Shown here: positions 54,562 through 64,000 of the stretch, in pieces
Numbering within the stretch: the first letter of the stretch is position 1
Layout: each line of letters opens with the position of its first letter
Virus record (IMG/VR): IMGVR_UViG_3300032236_001232
Span: 62,001-126,000 of that record
Length of the DNA: 64,000 bases
From: a virus
Reading direction: 5' to 3' (one strand)
Notes under the pieces: generated by a model
Told to the model about the DNA's origin: nothing
Database searches by the model: none
Seen by the model: only the letters and a program-made list of their open reading frames with translations
Position numbers and translations under genes: made by a program

Positions 54562-56094
54562 ATGGATTTTGTAGATACCAGAACTAGATCAAAATTAGGA
54601 TCACCAGGTCCCTTTATTGGTATAATAACCAATAACTTAGATCCCACCTTTATGGGCAGATTAGAAGTGGCGTTGATTAAAGGATTATACCCTGATCCGA
54701 CCGAACAAGCAAACACTTATATTGTAAAATATCTCAGCCCATTCTATGGAGCAACCTCGGACAAGTATCAAGGTCCTAATGGTGCAGATTTCAAAGATGT
54801 TCAAAAAAGCTATGGTATGTGGATGGTTCCGCCTGATATAGGAACTAGGGTATTGGTTATATTCATTGACGGAGATACTAACCAGGGATATTGGATTGGT
54901 TGCGTTATGGATCAATTTCAAAATCACATGGTTCCGGGTATTGCTGCCAGCGATACTGCGTTTACATCAGAAGAACAAAAAAGACAATATACAGATGGTC
55001 CATTACCTGTTGGCGAATTTCTTAAATCTACACAGATTGAAAATGCCGGACCTAATGTTAATAAGTTTAAAAAACCACTACATCCTTTTGCTGAACGACT
55101 TAGGGACCAGGGATTGCTAGCAGATGATATTAGAGGAATAACATCTAGTTCAGCAAGGCGTGAAGCACCTAGTAAAGTATTTGGTATCAGCACACCTGGC
55201 CCGCTTGACCCTAATGGTAAAAAGGCTGATGTTGGTTATAAAGGGCACAGCAAGCTTCAACCAGTTAGTCGACTCGGTGGGACTACCTTTGTCATGGATG
55301 ACGGCGACGAAAAAGGTGACAATGAGTTGATGAGGATTCGAACTAGAACTGGTCATCAAATACTATTTCATAATACACACGATTTAATTTACATTGCCAA
55401 TAGTCGAGGAACAGCTTGGATAGAATTAACCAGCGACGGTAAGATTGATATATACTCTCGAGACTCTATCAGCATACATTCTGAAGCAGATTTTAATTTC
55501 AGAGCCGACCGAGATATTAATTTAGAAGCAGGAAGAAATATCAACATACACTCAGTTGGGGATTTCAATATCAATACTGATAACAATCATAATGTTATAG
55601 TAGGAGTTGATGGTAAAATTCAATTCAAAGGCAATTTAGACCAATCAGTAACCGGCAGCACAAAAATAAAATCTGATGCTGGGTTTGATCTCAAAGTAGT
55701 AGGAGACATTAAACAAACCGCCTCTGGTAATTTTAATATTGCAGCCGGAGGAAATAATAATTTTTCAGCCAATGGTAATACTAATATTTCTACACAGGGT
55801 CAACATTTAGAATCTGCCAAAGCAATTCATATGAATGGTCCTACGGCAGCCACAGCTTCTCCTGCCGCATCGGCTACAACACCAACTTCTTTAGACAAAT
55901 ACAGTTTGCCAAATACAGATCCTTCTGTGGGGTGGGCAGGAAAGCATTATACAACCACAAACATGGTCAGTATTATGCAACGTGTTCCGGTGCATGAACC
56001 TTGGATACAACACGAAAATAACACAAATAGGGTTAAGGTTAACTCCACTGCCACTGATGTGTTAACAGGAACAGCGAACAAAAAAGCTGAATAA
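54562..56094 (+). CDS. gp5: gp5-type spike protein without lysozyme domain
   Basis: This is a 510-residue protein. The N-terminal OB-fold (about residues 10-130) includes FIGIITNNLDPTFMGRLEVA, MVPPDIGTRVLVIFIDGDTN and GYWIGCVMDQFQNHMVPG, all typical of T4 gp5. The C-terminal part (about residues 290-425) repeats short beta-strand turns (INLEAGRNINIHSVGDFNIN) that form the trimeric beta-helix needle. In T4 a lysozyme domain lies between them. Here the middle region (about residues 130-290) has HNTHDLIYIANSRGTAWIEL and no E...D-T lysozyme motif. It punctures the cell envelope, but peptidoglycan cutting would need another protein. The gene lies 4 bases after the hub gene. Confidence 0.9.
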   Translation: MDFVDTRTRSKLGSPGPFIGIITNNLDPTFMGRLEVALIKGLYPDPTEQANTYIVKYLSPFYGATSDKYQGPNGADFKDVQKSYGMWMVPPDIGTRVLVIFIDGDTNQGYWIGCVMDQFQNHMVPGIAASDTAFTSEEQKRQYTDGPLPVGEFLKSTQIENAGPNVNKFKKPLHPFAERLRDQGLLADDIRGITSSSARREAPSKVFGISTPGPLDPNGKKADVGYKGHSKLQPVSRLGGTTFVMDDGDEKGDNELMRIRTRTGHQILFHNTHDLIYIANSRGTAWIELTSDGKIDIYSRDSISIHSEADFNFRADRDINLEAGRNINIHSVGDFNINTDNNHNVIVGVDGKIQFKGNLDQSVTGSTKIKSDAGFDLKVVGDIKQTASGNFNIAAGGNNNFSANGNTNISTQGQHLESAKAIHMNGPTAATASPAASATTPTSLDKYSLPNTDPSVGWAGKHYTTTNMVSIMQRVPVHEPWIQHENNTNRVKVNSTATDVLTGTANKKAE

Positions 56095-56097
56095 ATA
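56090..56097 (+). promoter_or_regulatory. late promoter box (AATAAATA), 5 bases before gp25
   Basis: AATAAATATCATCATG: the box overlaps the gp5 stop codon and ends exactly 5 bases before the gp25 ATG, which has no Shine-Dalgarno site. Coincidence with the TAA stop cannot be excluded. Confidence 0.5.
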
Positions 56098-56102
56098 TCA
56101 TC

Positions 56103-56540
56103 ATGTCATACAAAACATTAGTAATTACTACTCAAGATTCTATATATCAGCAGGCTGCAAAACAGGATCATTTTTACAAAGGATTCAGCACAGTCGATCC
56201 TACCAATAAGGGTAATAATCTCTATGACATTGATTTAATTAAACAAGATATTATAAATCACTTCAACACCAAGCGTGGTGAAAGGGTAATGAATCCTGCG
56301 TTCGGTAGCATTATTTGGGACCTGATCATGGAACCGTTAACAGACGAAACGACAGATCTTCTCAAAAATGATATTAAAACTATCTGCACAGCAGATCCTA
56401 GGGCAATTCCTTTACAAATGGATTTAACAGAATATCAGGATGGGTATCTATTAGAATTAACATTACAGATAGTAGGAACCGATCAATCTGCCAGTATGAG
56501 GGTATCATTTAATAGAGAAACCGGGATAGCCGTCCAATAA
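56103..56540 (+). CDS. gp25: baseplate wedge protein gp25
   Basis: This is a 145-residue protein. NTKRGERVMNPAFGSIIWDL (about residues 58-77) followed by MEPLTDETTDLLKNDI is the hallmark of the gp25/GPW lysozyme-like family that joins baseplate to sheath and starts sheath polymerisation. The first 50 residues (TLVITTQDSIYQQAAKQDHF, YKGFSTVDP) are typical of T4-like members. Size is close to T4 gp25 (132 residues). It follows gp5 after 8 bases and gp6 follows after 48, the order seen in many contractile-tail clusters. Confidence 0.95.
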   Translation: MSYKTLVITTQDSIYQQAAKQDHFYKGFSTVDPTNKGNNLYDIDLIKQDIINHFNTKRGERVMNPAFGSIIWDLIMEPLTDETTDLLKNDIKTICTADPRAIPLQMDLTEYQDGYLLELTLQIVGTDQSASMRVSFNRETGIAVQ

Positions 56541-56560
56541 TATATTCAGTTTATTACATC

Positions 56561-56568
56561 AATAAATA
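56561..56568 (+). promoter_or_regulatory. late promoter box (AATAAATAC) before gp6
   Basis: ATCAATAAATACGAT lies in the 48-base gap between gp25 and gp6, 20 bases above the gp6 ATG. No clear Shine-Dalgarno site precedes gp6. Confidence 0.6.
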
Positions 56569-56588
56569 CGATATCTACTATTAAAACC

Positions 56589-59500
56589 ATGATCCCATCG
56601 ACTAATAATAAACTGCTTGTAAGCGAAGATTGGAAAAAAATATATCAATCTTTTAGAAATGCTGACTTTAAAAGTTATGATTTCGAAACACTAAGAAGAA
56701 CGATGATTGCGTATCTTCAGGAAAATTATCCCGAAGACTTTAATGATTACATTGAAAGCAGTGAATATATTGCGTTAGTGGATCTTATTGCTTATCTTGG
56801 GCAGAATTTAAGTTTTCGTATTGATCTCAATGCTCGTGAAAATTTCTTAGAAACTGCTCAACGCAGAGATAGCATTTTACGGTTGGCGCAGTTGGTTAGT
56901 TATGTTCCTTCTCGCAATACCCCTGCATCAGGATTTCTCAAACTAAACTCAGTTGCTACAACTGATAATGTATTTGATGGTGCTGGCAATAATTTGGCCA
57001 ATACCACAGTTTTATGGAATGATTCAACCAATTCAAATTGGTATCAGCAGTTCATAGGCATTATAAATTCTGCCATCCCTGGCACATTTGTTTTTGGAAA
57101 GCCTTACGATAGGGCTACAATTGATGGGGTATTAACAGAGCAATATAGAATCGCCAGCACCAATAGCGATGTCCCTCTATACAGTTTTACCAAAAATGTA
57201 AATGGAACGTCGATGAATTTTGAAATTGTTCCGGCAAGTTTTTCTGGAGCAACTTCAATTTATGAAGAATCACCTAAGCCTGCTAATACATTCAGTTTTT
57301 TATATCGTAACGACAATAAAGGATTTAACAGCGCCAATAATGGATTCTTTGTTTATTTTCGACAGGGTAGTTTGAATAGATCTACCTTCAGTTTAGATCG
57401 TCCTGTGGCTAACGAAATTATTGGAATTAATTCTACCAATATCAATAACACCGATGTATGGTTATGGCAACTAGACGGAAACGGTAGTTATTCTACGCTA
57501 TGGAAAAAGGTTCCCGATGTAGTTGGAAACAACATCATTTATAACAGCACTGCTAAAGATGAAAGAAATATTTACAGCGTTACTTCAAGAGATCAAGATC
57601 AAATTGATTTAAATTTTGCCGACGGTAGTTTTGGTAATTTACCTAAAGGCCAGTTTGTAGTTTATTATCGTCAAAGTAACGGCCTTACCTATGTTATCAA
57701 GCCAGAACAAATGGGCGGTATTGTTATAGAAATACCTTATACCAACAAGCAAGGTCAAAGTCATACCTTAACAATGAATATGGGCCTTCGGTATACAGTT
57801 ACTAATAGTGCCGGTGCCGAAAGTAATACCAGTATTCAGAGCAAAGCACCTCAAGCATTCTATACACAAAACAGAATGGTCACAGCAGAGGATTATAATA
57901 TTGCTCCTCTAACATTGGGCAGTGATATATTAAAAGTTAAAAGTGTTAATAGAATCAGCAGCGGGTTGAGCAAATATTTTGACCTCAGTGACGTCAGTGG
58001 GAAATACAGCAAAACAAATATCTTTGCTGCCGACGGTATGATTTATAAAAACAATCACGAACAAATTTTTGAATTCAATGTTACCAATAGAAATGAAATA
58101 CTATCGATTTTAAAACAAAAATTAGAACCTATTGTAGCATCTCCTGCTTTGCGTTCATTTTATTTTGATCAATACGAACGACCTGAATTATTAAGTTATA
58201 ATCTATCTTGGCAAGTGCCTGTTATTGGGCAACCTCGAGGATATTTTCTAGGACAATCTGCAGAGTTGTCGGGCCCGTTAAATGTAGGATCGGTTACTTC
58301 AAACAACTTATCGTATATAACTACTGGAGCATTGGTAAAGTTTGCAGCGCCGGCTGGCAAGTATTTTTCTTCTTCGGGTAAGTTAGTTTCTAATTACGGA
58401 AGCAACACATCGAATTATATATGGGCTAAGATTTCACAGGTAATTGGAAACGGTTCTAATGACGGGCAAGGAGCATTAGATGACGGAACAGGGCCTATTG
58501 TTCTAAGTAATTACGTTGATAACAATGCTATTCCAGTTGAGATTATACCTAATTTTATCAATGTGCTTACCACTGCTTTTGAAAATGAATTGGTAAGTCT
58601 GTGTATCAACAAAAGAAATTTTGGATTAAGTTTTGATAAATTAACCAGGTCTTGGAATATTATTGTAGACACTAATTTAGATTTAATCAATCCATTTAGT
58701 CTAATATATCAAGGCAATATAGAAAATGCTAACAAAGATGCCAGTTGGATGATAGCATTTACATGGACAGGAAGTAATTACAAAGTTAGATATAGAATAA
58801 CAGATTATATTTTTGAAAGCAATAAAGAAACTGCTTTCTTCATAGATAATGATTCTATAAATTATGATTTTGTCAATAATAAAGTTGTAAAAGATCAAAT
58901 TAATGTATTATCAGTTAACACTGTTAATGCCGGAACATCCTCTTTAGATAAAGATTATCAATGGCAGATTGATGGATCTGTTATTGAAACAGATGGATAT
59001 GTAGAACCTAAAAAAGTTCGAGTAAGTTTCTATGATTATAATAGTTCTGGGCAGATAACCGACCCTGATTCATTCAGTAATATTGTAGATCCTAACGCAG
59101 TTAATTCCGGTAATAATCTGCACAATTTTGTTTACTTTAAAATTTCTTCAGATGGATTGCGGTATCAATTACAAGACAGTGAAATGTTTACACCATTTCC
59201 GACCCCGGAGAGTGTAACAACAACTCCTGCAGATGGTGACCTTTATTATTTTTATGATCAAGCATACAATGTCGTAAAAAGTTACTCTGTCGCACTAGAA
59301 GGCACACTGGATCCGTGGGTGTATGAGCCAGATTATTTTGCCTATCCTGGAAGATCTAATTTAAAATTTCATTATATCCATAACAGTGCAGAGGACAGAA
59401 GAATTGATCCTAGTAAGAGCAATATTATGGATGTTTACTTATTGACATCGTCGTATGATACTGCTTATAGGTCCTGGTTAATAACTGGTTCTGGAGCAGA

Positions 59501-59993
59501 ACCAATGGCACCGACTAGTCAAAGTCTAGAACAAAATTATGGTGGGAAATTAGATTCAATTAAAACCATAAGCGATGAAATTGTTTTTCAGCCGGTGCGA
59601 TATAAAGTTTTATTTGGAGATTTGGCAGATATCAATCTTCAGGCCAAGTTTAAAGCAGTAAAAAATCCAGCAATACCGGTTAGTGATAATGAATTGAAAA
59701 GCCGTATTTTAATTGCCATTCAGAATTTCTTCAGTTTAGAAAATTGGGATTTTGGTCAGAGCTTTTATTTCAGCGAGTTGTCTACATATATAATGAATGT
59801 TATGACTCCGGATATTACAAACTTTGTAATAGTTCCCAAGTCTAATAATAATTTTGGAAGTCTTTATGAAGTTGCCTGTATGACAAATGAATTGTTTATC
59901 AACGGTGCCACAGCAAATGATATAGAGATAATTTCAGCAATCACAGCAAGTCAGCTAAAAACCAGTTCAATTGTGACCAGTAGTGGAAATTAA
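56589..59993 (+). CDS. gp6: baseplate wedge protein gp6
   Basis: This is a 1134-residue protein. The N-terminus is unmistakable: FKSYDFETLRRTMIAYLQEN, YPEDFNDYIESSEYIALVDL, AYLGQNLSFRIDLNARENF and RRDSILRLAQLVSYVPSRN (about residues 30-115), the conserved gp6/gpJ-like core. AVNRMVTAEDYN-like text (QNRMVTAEDYNIAPL) near residue 430 and the C-terminal FFSLENWDFGQSFYFSELST (about residues 1045-1064) are also typical. T4 gp6 has 660 residues; the insert between about residues 560 and 960 makes this longer, as in related marine phages. It forms the iris-like ring of the baseplate with gp7 and gp53. Confidence 0.95.
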   Translation: MIPSTNNKLLVSEDWKKIYQSFRNADFKSYDFETLRRTMIAYLQENYPEDFNDYIESSEYIALVDLIAYLGQNLSFRIDLNARENFLETAQRRDSILRLAQLVSYVPSRNTPASGFLKLNSVATTDNVFDGAGNNLANTTVLWNDSTNSNWYQQFIGIINSAIPGTFVFGKPYDRATIDGVLTEQYRIASTNSDVPLYSFTKNVNGTSMNFEIVPASFSGATSIYEESPKPANTFSFLYRNDNKGFNSANNGFFVYFRQGSLNRSTFSLDRPVANEIIGINSTNINNTDVWLWQLDGNGSYSTLWKKVPDVVGNNIIYNSTAKDERNIYSVTSRDQDQIDLNFADGSFGNLPKGQFVVYYRQSNGLTYVIKPEQMGGIVIEIPYTNKQGQSHTLTMNMGLRYTVTNSAGAESNTSIQSKAPQAFYTQNRMVTAEDYNIAPLTLGSDILKVKSVNRISSGLSKYFDLSDVSGKYSKTNIFAADGMIYKNNHEQIFEFNVTNRNEILSILKQKLEPIVASPALRSFYFDQYERPELLSYNLSWQVPVIGQPRGYFLGQSAELSGPLNVGSVTSNNLSYITTGALVKFAAPAGKYFSSSGKLVSNYGSNTSNYIWAKISQVIGNGSNDGQGALDDGTGPIVLSNYVDNNAIPVEIIPNFINVLTTAFENELVSLCINKRNFGLSFDKLTRSWNIIVDTNLDLINPFSLIYQGNIENANKDASWMIAFTWTGSNYKVRYRITDYIFESNKETAFFIDNDSINYDFVNNKVVKDQINVLSVNTVNAGTSSLDKDYQWQIDGSVIETDGYVEPKKVRVSFYDYNSSGQITDPDSFSNIVDPNAVNSGNNLHNFVYFKISSDGLRYQLQDSEMFTPFPTPESVTTTPADGDLYYFYDQAYNVVKSYSVALEGTLDPWVYEPDYFAYPGRSNLKFHYIHNSAEDRRIDPSKSNIMDVYLLTSSYDTAYRSWLITGSGAEPMAPTSQSLEQNYGGKLDSIKTISDEIVFQPVRYKVLFGDLADINLQAKFKAVKNPAIPVSDNELKSRILIAIQNFFSLENWDFGQSFYFSELSTYIMNVMTPDITNFVIVPKSNNNFGSLYEVACMTNELFINGATANDIEIISAITASQLKTSSIVTSSGN

Positions 59994-59995
59994 TA

Positions 59996-62900
59996 ATGGC
60001 ATCTAAAGATATTAAATCGGTCAATTTACTACCTGAATTTCTAAGGACAGATAAGAATTCTAAATTCTTATCCAGCACCATTGATCAGTTGATCAATCCG
60101 GCGCAATTAGAAAGAATAGATGGGTATATAGGTTCTGCTATTACACCTAATTATGTTTCCACTAGCGATATCTATGTTTCAGAAACATCGCAGCTACGTA
60201 GAGACTACCAGCTCGAACCTGCTTGTATTGTAAAAGACAGTCTTGGAACCATAAACGATGTAATAGGTATCGATGATCTAACTAACGAGATCAGTCTTTA
60301 TGGCGGCCATGTTGATAATTTTGATAGATTATATAGAAGTAATTTTTACTCCTATGATCCTCATATTGATTGGGACAAATTTGTAAATTATCAAAATTAT
60401 TATTGGTTAGTAACCGGACCTGATAATTTTATCATTACTGGTAATAATCTCAACATAACAACGGATATACTTGGGCAACCAGCATATACCTATAACGGAA
60501 CTGCTCTGCTAAATGGTATGAAGGTTAGGTTCGAAGGAACAGTTTCTCCTGAGTCATATCTAGGGAAGGATTTTTTTGTCGAAGGTGTAGGAACTGGAAT
60601 AAAATTAATACCTTATGATAATTTAAGTTCTTCGGAAGCTATTACTACGCTGTATATTGAACACTTTGATGCCGATCCATTCGATGATTATCCTTTTGAT
60701 GGATATAAAAATCTACCAGAAACACCTGAATATATTACAATTAATAGAGCCAGTAGAGATTTAAATTCCTGGTCAAGATATAATCGGTGGGTTCATAAAG
60801 ATGTTATCCGGGTTAGTGCTGAGTCAACAAATCAACAACCGGTATATCCAGCTAACAAAAGAGCAAGACGTCCTATTATTGAATTTAAGGCAGATTTAAA
60901 ACTATATAATCACGGAAATGTAGGTATTCCTGATGTTGATTTAATAGATACTGTAACTACTGATGCGTTTAGTATTGTTGAAGGCTCGGCTGGTTATTAT
61001 GTTGATGGTATTCTGTTAGAACAAGGTCATACAGTTATTTTCACTGCCGATACAGATAGTCTAGTTCGCAGTAAAATTTATCAAGTTAATTATGTAATTA
61101 TTCAAGATAGAACAAGATTAGTTCTACAAGAAATAGCCGCACCTATTGCTGGATCTATAACCAGTGCTGTATTAGGTGATAAAAATTCTGGAACAAGCTG
61201 GTGGTTTGATGGTGATTATTGGGTCTATGCTCAACAACATACTACAGTAAATCAAGCACCCTTATTTGAGTTGTTTGATAATAAAGGACATAGTTATAGT
61301 GACATTAATTATTACAAGAGCAATTTTGCCGGTAATAAAATCTTTGGATACGAAATAGGAACTATATACGATCCTATTTTACAATTTAAAATAAAATATA
61401 GAAACAGCGTTGGAACAGGCAGCTATCTGTTTAAGAACTATTTCATGACAGATACCATTTCCATATCAGTTGATAGCCAAACTACTGACATAATTTCTAC
61501 AGGTATCACCTATTGTAAGTTTTCCACAGCCAACGGGGACACTTATGCCAATGTTTGGTCTTTAGCAGATCCTTATCCTATTCCTACACTGGTATCTCCT
61601 GTTACTGGTGATACTTATTACGAACCACCGTTAGGGTTAACCAATAATCCGCTAAACGGCGCAATTTCCAGTTTAACTCTAAGCGAAATAGCAGATCATG
61701 TAAACAATTCTTACCGTAGATTAATTTCAAATGTAAATCCTTTAGCATTTGCTCAATTGTTTATTGGTAAAAAAGAACACAGTTTAATTGATGCTATTGA
61801 TTTAGCTGCCGAACAATATAATCAATACAAGTTAGCATTCTTAAAGAAAATAGCTCAAATTGATAATCAAACAGATCCTGTGGCCGCTGTTGATCAAGCT
61901 CTTAATGAATTAAATTCTGATAAAGACACATTAAGTCCTTACTATTGGTCTGATATGGCTCCATATGGAACAGACAAGATAACGAGAAAATGGACAGTTA
62001 CCAATAGCAGAAATAAAATTTATTCAATCACGTCCGACTATGATCCAGCAGTGCTTTCTATGCGGGCAGTATTGGTCTATCTCAATAGAGTCCAACTACT
62101 ACGCGATATTGATTATACATTTGAAATCAATGATTCCAGTGTTAAAATATTAGTAGATCTTACAGTCGGGGATACCATTGTTATTGACGATTATACCAAT
62201 ACCGTGGGTAATTTTGTTCCATCAACTCCTACCAAGTTAGGTCTATATCCAAAATATACTCCTAAGATTTTTAATGATAACACTTACGTAGATCAGGAAA
62301 CTGTAGTCATTCAAGGTCATGATGGTAGTATAATGATTGCCTATAATGACTATAGAGATGCTATAATTTTAGAATTTGAAAAACGAATCTTCAATAATAT
62401 CAAGGCAGAATATCGCAGTGAGTTACTGGACTCTAACACCGTTATTCCGGGAGCATTTAGAAATACACAATTTACCGTTGACGAAATTAAAGCGATTATC
62501 AATGGAGAATTTAATAATTGGGCAGGAATAAATGGTATTGAAATTACCAATAATTCCGCATTTGATACGGGTAATCCATTTACCTGGAATTATACAAATA
62601 CCTATAATTCCAATATAGATGAAAATCTAATAGGTAGCTGGAGAGCAATTTACAAATATTTTTATGATACCGATCGTCCGCACACTGCTCCTTGGGAGAT
62701 GTTGGGTATTGCTATTAAACCTGATTGGTGGGACGATCTCTATGGTGTTGCTCCGTATACTAGCGGTAATACAGTGCTTTGGGAGGATATAGCAGCAGGT
62801 AGAATCAACGGAACTGTTAATACTTTATATGTTCGAGATGGTCTACTAGATCTATTACCAGTTGACGAGTACGGAGACCTAGTAGATCCTACCGAATTAA

Positions 62901-64000
62901 TTGTTCAAGACAACAGCATAACGCCTACTAAAATTAACAGTCTGTGGGCGTTTAATGAACAAGGACCTGCTGAAACCGCATGGCGTCGTAGCAGTTATTG
63001 GCCATTTGTCTTACAAAAATTAATGGCATTGACCAAGCCTGCTGATTATGCTGCATTATTATATGATCCTATAAGATTAACAAAAAATATTTCTGATCAA
63101 TGGTCCTACGGTGATGATCACAAATTTTTAAGTCCCGGAATAGTTAAAATACACGGCAATAACGGTGATATAACAACTGGTTATTCGGTATTTGTTAGTG
63201 AGGCAGGTCGTCAAAGAACTGGCAACTATATTAATGAATTAAGCAGCGATCTTTCTTATGTTGATTTTAATTTATTCTATAAGGTCGGCGGATTCATTAG
63301 CAAAAATAAGATGCAGGTCATTATAGATGCAATTGACCCTACCAGTTCTAGTTCAGGGGCAATTCTTCCACCTGAAGATTATTCCCTTATATTAAACACC
63401 AGTAACCCAGTTAAGGTAACAGCGATATCTGGTATCATTGTTCAAAAATCCAATGGAAAGTTTATAGTCAGAGGGTATGATAATTTCAGGCCTTACTTTA
63501 ACACTTATTCACCTGTTCGCAATGCCACCACTCCGACTATTACAGTAGGCGGAGTTTCACAACCTTTTGTCATCTGGAAGTCCAGTTCCTCTGGGGGTGA
63601 AACTGGATTAACTGATGCTGAAATTACTACAGCACAATCGGCAACATACGGAGTGTTCTATCAAAAAGGACAAATAGTTTCTTATAGTGATAGATTCTAT
63701 CGAGTAAAGATTGATCATAAGAGCGGTGATACGTTCAATGCCAACTATTTTCAATTGTTGCCTTCATTGCCGATAGACGGCGGTGTTAGTGTTCAAACAG
63801 CCATTAGATATGATAAAAAATTAGTTCAGATTCCATACGGAACAAAATTTGATAAAATTCAGGATGTTTATGATCTTATTATTGGTTATGGCACTTGGTT
63901 AGAAGATCAAGGATTTATTTTTGATCAATTCAATAATGATTTACAAACGATATTAGATTGGAAATTTTCCGGCAAAGAATTTTTATTCTGGACTACACAA
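59996..64000 (+). CDS. large baseplate protein (gp7-like position), 3' end cut by window
   Basis: I translated this frame from the ATG at 59996, 2 bases after the gp6 stop. It stays open for all 1335 codons to the window edge. It begins MASKDIKSVNLLPEFLRTDK and contains SKFLSSTIDQLINPAQLERI, LYGGHVDNFDRLYRSNFYSY, IDWDKFVNYQNYYWLVTG and, further on, WRRSSYWPFVLQKLMALTKP (about residues 995-1014). No enzyme motif is seen. Its position directly after gp6 is that of T4 gp7 (1032 residues), the wedge protein on which baseplate assembly starts, and large proteins occupy this place in other marine T4-like phages. The gp7 call is by position only. Confidence 0.7.
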   Translation, partial: MASKDIKSVNLLPEFLRTDKNSKFLSSTIDQLINPAQLERIDGYIGSAITPNYVSTSDIYVSETSQLRRDYQLEPACIVKDSLGTINDVIGIDDLTNEISLYGGHVDNFDRLYRSNFYSYDPHIDWDKFVNYQNYYWLVTGPDNFIITGNNLNITTDILGQPAYTYNGTALLNGMKVRFEGTVSPESYLGKDFFVEGVGTGIKLIPYDNLSSSEAITTLYIEHFDADPFDDYPFDGYKNLPETPEYITINRASRDLNSWSRYNRWVHKDVIRVSAESTNQQPVYPANKRARRPIIEFKADLKLYNHGNVGIPDVDLIDTVTTDAFSIVEGSAGYYVDGILLEQGHTVIFTADTDSLVRSKIYQVNYVIIQDRTRLVLQEIAAPIAGSITSAVLGDKNSGTSWWFDGDYWVYAQQHTTVNQAPLFELFDNKGHSYSDINYYKSNFAGNKIFGYEIGTIYDPILQFKIKYRNSVGTGSYLFKNYFMTDTISISVDSQTTDIISTGITYCKFSTANGDTYANVWSLADPYPIPTLVSPVTGDTYYEPPLGLTNNPLNGAISSLTLSEIADHVNNSYRRLISNVNPLAFAQLFIGKKEHSLIDAIDLAAEQYNQYKLAFLKKIAQIDNQTDPVAAVDQALNELNSDKDTLSPYYWSDMAPYGTDKITRKWTVTNSRNKIYSITSDYDPAVLSMRAVLVYLNRVQLLRDIDYTFEINDSSVKILVDLTVGDTIVIDDYTNTVGNFVPSTPTKLGLYPKYTPKIFNDNTYVDQETVVIQGHDGSIMIAYNDYRDAIILEFEKRIFNNIKAEYRSELLDSNTVIPGAFRNTQFTVDEIKAIINGEFNNWAGINGIEITNNSAFDTGNPFTWNYTNTYNSNIDENLIGSWRAIYKYFYDTDRPHTAPWEMLGIAIKPDWWDDLYGVAPYTSGNTVLWEDIAAGRINGTVNTLYVRDGLLDLLPVDEYGDLVDPTELIVQDNSITPTKINSLWAFNEQGPAETAWRRSSYWPFVLQKLMALTKPADYAALLYDPIRLTKNISDQWSYGDDHKFLSPGIVKIHGNNGDITTGYSVFVSEAGRQRTGNYINELSSDLSYVDFNLFYKVGGFISKNKMQVIIDAIDPTSSSSGAILPPEDYSLILNTSNPVKVTAISGIIVQKSNGKFIVRGYDNFRPYFNTYSPVRNATTPTITVGGVSQPFVIWKSSSSGGETGLTDAEITTAQSATYGVFYQKGQIVSYSDRFYRVKIDHKSGDTFNANYFQLLPSLPIDGGVSVQTAIRYDKKLVQIPYGTKFDKIQDVYDLIIGYGTWLEDQGFIFDQFNNDLQTILDWKFSGKEFLFWTTQ

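Overview
This window is part of the genome of a T4-like myovirus of the broad marine group that includes the cyanophages and pelagiphages. The evidence is an AT-rich sequence, a T4-type head module (portal gp20, core protein, protease gp21, scaffold gp22, capsid gp23), a T4-type baseplate module (gp53, hub, gp5, gp25, gp6 and a gp7-like protein), gp46/gp47, the late sigma factor gp55, and many TATAAATA-type late promoters. No photosynthesis gene is visible and the host cannot be named. The sequence may come from a metagenome.

Layout. 1-4823 (minus): five sugar or small-molecule modification enzymes (GT4 glycosyltransferase, FkbM methyltransferase, sulfotransferase, O-carbamoyltransferase, GT9-like glycosyltransferase), tightly packed behind the fibre genes. 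4833-33223 (minus): about 28 kb of tail-fibre and virion surface genes, with YadA-like beta-roll repeats, collagen-like repeats, shared modules and three self-cleaving S74 chaperone domains. 33254-35051: two further virion proteins. 35133-35804: an HNH homing endonuclease. 35901-41985 (minus): capsid, scaffold, protease, acidic core protein, a small protein and the portal. 41989-44055 (minus): tape measure protein. 44121-45208 (plus): a gp26-type tail assembly chaperone whose C-terminal extension is reached by a predicted -1 frameshift. 45209-45658: hairpin-rich non-coding DNA between convergent genes. 45659-51124 (minus): gp55, a GIY-YIG endonuclease, gp47, gp46, two small basic proteins and a SegE-like endonuclease. 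51240-64000 (plus): the baseplate operon, running off the window.

How it works together. A sigma-70-like promoter in front of gp55 lets host polymerase transcribe the gp55-gp47-gp46 operon. gp55 then redirects polymerase to the late boxes in front of head, tail, baseplate and fibre genes. The strongest unusual signals are (1) a textbook -1 frameshift site (TTTTTTC, 6-nt spacer, 10-bp stem) in the tail chaperone gene beside the tape measure gene; (2) a 17-bp hairpin that buries the ribosome binding site of a GIY-YIG endonuclease and carries a late promoter, the arrangement known from T4 I-TevI; (3) four late boxes placed so that the predicted +1 is the A of the start codon, suggesting leaderless late mRNAs; and (4) a putative glycan-decorating cassette behind the fibre genes.
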